From assembly GCA_020698575.1 (NCBI GenBank), contig CM036242.1, positions 16,907,124 through 16,971,123 on the forward strand: 64,000 bases of DNA, read 5' to 3'. Position 1 is the first letter of the stretch, and each line of letters begins with the position of its first letter. The translations under genes were made by a program, and so were the position numbers. Below are positions 59,721-64,000 of the stretch, piece after piece. The DNA is from Bostrychus sinensis. Its lineage: Eukaryota > Chordata > Actinopteri > Gobiiformes > Eleotridae. The notes under the pieces were generated by a model. The model had not been told where the DNA came from. It made no database searches and was given only the letters and a program-made list of their open reading frames with translations.

Positions 59721-59835
59721 TCAGTGGGCGGAGTCTGCGGGAGGGCTATTATAAGCCCCATTTACATTTTGGATACTGGAAGAGTTCAGCTCCTTCACAC
59801 TTCCGGAAGTTCTTTTCATACAATCAGATAGCGAC
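59720..59835. promoter_or_regulatory. CpG-rich core promoter candidate: GC box, TATA-like, ETS palindrome
   Basis: Contains gggcgg (59726-59731), tattataagcccc (near 59748), and the 12-bp palindrome ACTTCCGGAAGT (59799-59810), a classic ETS-family site of housekeeping promoters. The symmetrical ETS site suits either direction; facing left it would drive akap13. Confidence 0.5.
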
Positions 59836-61185
59836 AAGTGTTTTATATCGACGTAAAGCTCATATTGAAGGGATATTTTTAAGTTGCTACTGTTTCGGGC
59901 TCAGTAAATTGGTTGTATTAGTCCAATTGGTGATAACTTGCCGTGGTGTTGTAATACAATTAAAGTTTGTGCTTCTAAAGTAAAGTATGCATGGGATATT
60001 TGAGAATGCATTTATTTTTGTCGTGCAAACCATAAAAAGCATAATTATTTGTAGCTATTTTTTACGAAAAAAAGGGGATTTTTATGAAAACAAAATAGTA
60101 AAAACATGAAGTAATCTCAAGAGTTTTTACTATTACAATAAACCTTTTAGAGAATGAAACAAACTGAAAAGGCACGCCATTAGTTTTGAGGTGACTGTCC
60201 CTCATGTGTAACTACCTTTCTAAGTGCATTGACTGGCGGCTTTTGCCTTTCAAATCCACTTTACCCTGATGGTAATTTATAAATGCTCGCTAACAACAGT
60301 CTTTTGAAGTCAACTGTAATTGAATGTTTATTGTGAAAATGATCACGTCACGGTGCTTTTCTTTTTTCTCTTAGTCAGAAACTAACCTCTAGGAGGATAT
60401 GAATGACTCATCCCCAACTGTTCTGTGGGAACAGATGTGATGAGTGTTTTTTTTTTTTTTTTTTTTTTCCATGTTTGTAACAAGATTTTCCTCGGTGTTG
60501 TACAGTAGTTAGTAGCTGCTGTAGTCGATAACCCACCACCCAGGCTACGCTACTGAAAAAAAAAAAAGCCTCCTGTGGTTGGAACTGCCCTCTGGTGGTT
60601 CAAATGGACGCTGCAATTACGCAATAGGGTTGACTCAATATACTGTACTAGCACACTGTATGGATGTGATAAGTTTGTTTTTGTTTTGTTTTTTGAGTGA
60701 TGTTACGGTTAGCTATAATATGTTAAATTCCCATTCAAATTAAAGACAAACTCAAGTATTAATGTAATTTTGCCCACACCTTCTAAAACAATGTATAATT
60801 TTTGGACTGTTTGCTTACAAATTAGGGATGTTTTGTTGAGTGAAAAATGAGATATACTTAGCCCATCATTTCTCCTTTCTAAAAAAAACATAACAAATCT
60901 ACATACCAGGTGGTTAATGTTCATTCAAAAGCCTGGATACTAAAAAGAACGTAGGCCACGGGGCAAGGTTTGTTTACAACTATTTCTTTGGAAAACCTGC
61001 ATACAGTGGGTTTGCTATGCCTTTGAAACATGTGATTTTACTGAACCTTGAGAGCATGTGAGCCCACATTTACCGATAAAATCAGTGCAACCAACACAAG
61101 GATGGCCCTTGAGGGTTTGAACCAGAGCTGTGGACAGGATTGGAACTGAGAGACGATGACTGTTCATGTCCATGCACCACAAAAC
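59836..61185. other. Intergenic DNA with simple repeats
   Basis: Poly-T of about 22 at 60447-60468; A11 near 60557. No exon or recognised element. Confidence 0.5.
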
Positions 61186-61189
61186 TCTC

Positions 61190-61720
61190 TTTCTTAAGCC
61201 ATTTGCCGTTCAAATTGACAGCGGGCAAAAGCAGACAGATCTATCAGGAGAAATATTTTTGAATGTTACATCTAAAACCCGCCATTACGGCCCGAGATTG
61301 TCTCACTTCTCTTTTTCTCAGCACAACATATTCCCTGTTATGGTTCGGCTGTGACAAAAGCATTACAGATGAATTACAATACAGTCTGCAGCCTTTCCCC
61401 AAATAAATGCCTCTTGCTCGAATGGGAAAAACACAATAAATATCGTGAATTCTCCGATGAAATGTCTTTATCTGCAGCCGGCAGACTATTGAGGTTTACA
61501 TTAAGCCTGATAAATAAGGCTATAAAACAAAAAATAGAATTGTAAGTAAAATTTCACCACTTGAGAAAGGCGTAAAACGTCATTAATCTTGCAAATGATC
61601 CTTAGTGCAAACAGAAAGCAGCTGCTGGTGATTTGGAAACGTAGAAGAAGTGATTCTCTTTGTGATAAATAACAAATCAATCTTGGCTCGATTCTTGAGT
61701 GAAAGAGCAGTCTAGAGCTG
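61190..61720. promoter_or_regulatory. Candidate conserved non-coding element
   Basis: About 500 bp of high-complexity, repeat-free sequence with clustered homeobox-like and basic-helix motifs: aattgaca, cattaatctt, gcgtaaaacg, gcaggtggc. Open frames here (for example 61501-61800) overlap on both strands and lack similarity. This is inference from texture only. Confidence 0.25.
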
Positions 61721-62489
61721 CAGGTGGCACAAACACAGACAATACAGCAAACTTTATAACTGTTCTTAAGGCTCACAGATGCACACACAGTTACCAGCAC
61801 ACCAGGTATTCGGTTTCCATCACAATATGTGAAATTGAAGCAGAGTAGGGTTGTTTAGGAGGCCCAGCAGGCAGCATGGCCTTCCTCCTCCTCTCGCAAA
61901 CATCTGAGCCGTGAGCTTTGTCTGTCTCATCCACCTGTAACCAGCCCAGGGTTAGATAAATGGCAGGTGGTATTGAAAAGAGTCCCCATTCAGTGCCATG
62001 CTGAGCTGCACTTAGGCACATTATTGCAGTCTGGAGGAGGAGAGGGGCGACGTGTGGAGAATGTGCAAGCGGCCGCGAGTTTCTGACTGCCAGAACATAG
62101 GCGAGACAGGGAAACAAGCATGACACAAAGAAGTACATAGCTGCCTTTGTGTGGCTGTAAAAGGAGGTTTTGTAAGCTGGAGGACTTCGAGGATGGAAGT
62201 GGATAGAAGAGATAGGACTACAAAAAAAAAAAAGGTCCAGCCAGAGTAAACACTTGGACAGCGAGACAAAAACACACAAGTTGGAGAGAACAGAGCAGGA
62301 GGCATATCATTTGGCTGAAGTGCCTCAGGGTATAGTGAATACACTTTGTCTCATGATTCACTGAAAAGCTCCTCAGTCTGACTGTCAACAGTTTGTCTGG
62401 GTCATAGACATTTTGCAGTGGTTACTTTTCTTAGCCTGAGATAAAAACATTAAAAATGGCAAACTCAAATGCAACAAGCCTATTTTGTA

Positions 62490-63010
62490 CTTCCTGGCCT
62501 AACTGATTGATTTTACTATTCCCTGTTGGGGTCGCCACAGCAAATTAGTGTTGAGTGATTTGCATAGCGATTTGGCCTCTCCATTTATCTAGGCTTAGGA
62601 CAAGCACAAACAGCACATTGGCTTATGACCCCATGTGGCTGGATTTGATTTTACTATTGAACAGCAGTTTGATCCCTGCCATTGCATACTATTGTTGTGG
62701 CCTTGGGCACGACACTTCATCCTCCTTGCCTGTATGAATGTGTTAGTGTGACAGTGTCTGGTAGTGGTCGGAGGCGCAGATTGGCACTTCTGTCCGTAAA
62801 AGACTAGTAATGCATTATTATTATTGTTGTTGTTGTTGTTGTTGTTTAGCAAGTAATAATGTGTAATGTTAAACTGAACTTTGCCTTCTCCTTTTCGAGG
62901 CCGCCACATTAAATCATCTGTCTCCTAGAATGCAGCGACTTGCATTGATTTGGCATAGGATTCCATCGGATGCCCTTCATGGCACTGGCACTGGCACTTG
63001 CACTGGTGTA
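62490..63010 (+). mobile_element. Cluster of SINE-like fragments
   Basis: ttccctgttggggtcgccac, agcaaattagtgttgagtga; then agcagtttgatccctgccat, gttgtggccttgggcacgac, acttcatcctccttgcctgt, gtcggaggcgcagattggca match a common fish SINE ('ccttgggcaagacacttcacccaccttgcc...ggtcggaggggccgttggcg'). A (TTG)n run at 62824-62846 follows; near 62960 cggatgcccttcatggca resembles another tail. Confidence 0.55.
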
Positions 63011-63919
63011 GTCCACAAAATGAATGTACCACCCTAATTTCAAGAACATTGGATCTAACTAGCCACTCCAACTCTTAGGACACACCACCATTATTTGCAA
63101 CAACCAAGCAGTCACAATTTTCTTGGGGGTGTAAATTGACTCCTACTGCATAAATTGCACCTACTGCATTTTTCCATCATTTTAAAATGCCTCCCAGCAG
63201 CAGCAGTGCGTCCTTTAGATTATAGTGTGTACCATGAACCATAATTTACCTGCTATATACCAAACACCATGACAACTAACAGTCAAGCCAGCAATGCAGT
63301 AATTGAGCGACTATAGAATAGAGAATGCAGTCAAGTGTTAGGGTATAATTACAATGAATTTTGTGGAAGTGAGGTCCTTAGGTACGAATACAATGTGTGT
63401 AATTAACAGCCTTGTAGTTTAAGTACCCTTTGTGTCCACTAGGTGTCCCTGTGTGTGGTCCTTGCTCATCAGTAAGTCCTGTTGATCCCATCAGTCAGGA
63501 TTTACAGTCCTTGTCCAGGGCTAAACAAATCACTGCCACACAAACATCAAAATGGTTTTGTCTCTTCATTCACTTAATGAAATTTCCTTCGTAGAATCTC
63601 CTTATTGACTTCTTCCCATATGACAACAAGTAATACAACAAAAGTTATTTGCACGTTAATTACTTTATTTGAGTCAGCATTCAGAGATGTTAAATGTATT
63701 TTTGTGCACATGCCATCTCCTGTGCACTCCAGACAGCATGTCAGGTGACTTAAGACGCACCTTTCTGTCCAATCAGATGATGAGGATGTTTGAAAGGTTG
63801 GACCATGCCTGTCTCTTGCCGCCCACCTCTACACTCCACCTCCATTCACTAAAGCTCCAAAGATTAACTCCCTCAGATCTCCTATCTGTAATTACAAGCA
63901 AACAGGAGCAGCCGAGGCA
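63011..63919. other. Intergenic DNA, nothing recognised
   Basis: No coding similarity or repeat with clear ends seen. Confidence 0.45.
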
Positions 63920-64000
63920 CAGAGGCTGTATAAAGAGAACTCAGGAGGTGCTCTACTGGGAAATAAACAGAGAAGGCCTGTGTGGTTGTTGCCGACGCAG
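63920..64000 (+). promoter_or_regulatory. Candidate TATA promoter of a right-hand neighbour
   Basis: gaggctgtataaagagaact contains TATAAAG at 63929-63935. About 30 bp downstream, tgctctactggga could hold a start site, and the window then ends in ...ccgacgcag. Upstream has ccaaagattaa and caaacaggagc. A plus-strand gene may begin here; its identity cannot be told. Confidence 0.3.

Noticed and set aside
59613..59831. 72-codon plus-strand frame in the CpG-rich segment
   Set aside because: Crosses the promoter-like motifs and lacks similarity; likely chance in GC-richer DNA.
61791..62344. Minus-strand frames of 162 and 107 codons
   Set aside because: Low-complexity, overlapping frames with no domain, splice partner or similarity I can name.

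Overview
The window is vertebrate genomic DNA, almost certainly from a teleost fish. It is AT-rich and intron-dominated. It carries fish-type interspersed repeats: Tc1-like elements with long inverted ends, hAT MITEs with 8-bp duplications, a 5S-rRNA-derived SINE, tRNA-derived SINEs and a LINE tail ending in GGAT repeats. No prokaryotic gene organisation is present, and most open frames longer than 60 codons are chance or antisense.

One protein-coding gene fills about the first 47 kb, on the minus strand: akap13 (A-kinase anchoring protein 13, also AKAP-Lbc), a RhoA-specific exchange factor and signalling scaffold. I traced 30 consecutive coding exons from the initiator methionine (47449) to an exon ending at 545, where the gene runs off the left edge. 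Splice sites and reading phases agree at all 29 junctions. The exons encode about 2,026 residues. In order they give: an N-terminal conserved region with an ankyrin-like segment (47449-36473); one very large acidic exon (36263-34217, 682 codons); a Ser-rich linker with the conserved RRHSWGPG motif (33438-12493); a C1 zinc finger (10009-8512); a linker (8404-7529); a DH domain (7675-3456); a PH domain (3704-1946); and the start of the C-terminal coiled-coil tail (965-545). Two phase-neutral exons, 15908-15846 and 14246-14127, look like alternative cassettes.

The 5' end of akap13 is non-coding. The first coding exon has 11 nt of 5' UTR and a good acceptor, so one or more untranslated exons lie upstream. 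The best candidate is a CpG-rich segment at about 59.48-59.83 kb with GC box, ETS palindrome and tandem splice donors. A second candidate leader exon ends at 55981. From about 59.9 kb to the end no gene is recognised, apart from repeats, a possible conserved non-coding block and a TATA-type promoter candidate in the last 80 bases facing right.

Introns and intergenic DNA hold most of the unusual structure: a palindromic MITE nested in a hAT element (38276-39102), a LINE tail inside one copy of a duplicated repeat (49.4 and 51.8-52.3 kb), three hAT elements with recognisable target-site duplications, a 5S-derived SINE, and large TA tracts, one grown inside a Tc1-like copy. I found no wholly new system. 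The points most worth following up are the cassette exons, the weak PKA-anchoring helix candidates in the large exon, and the nested repeats.
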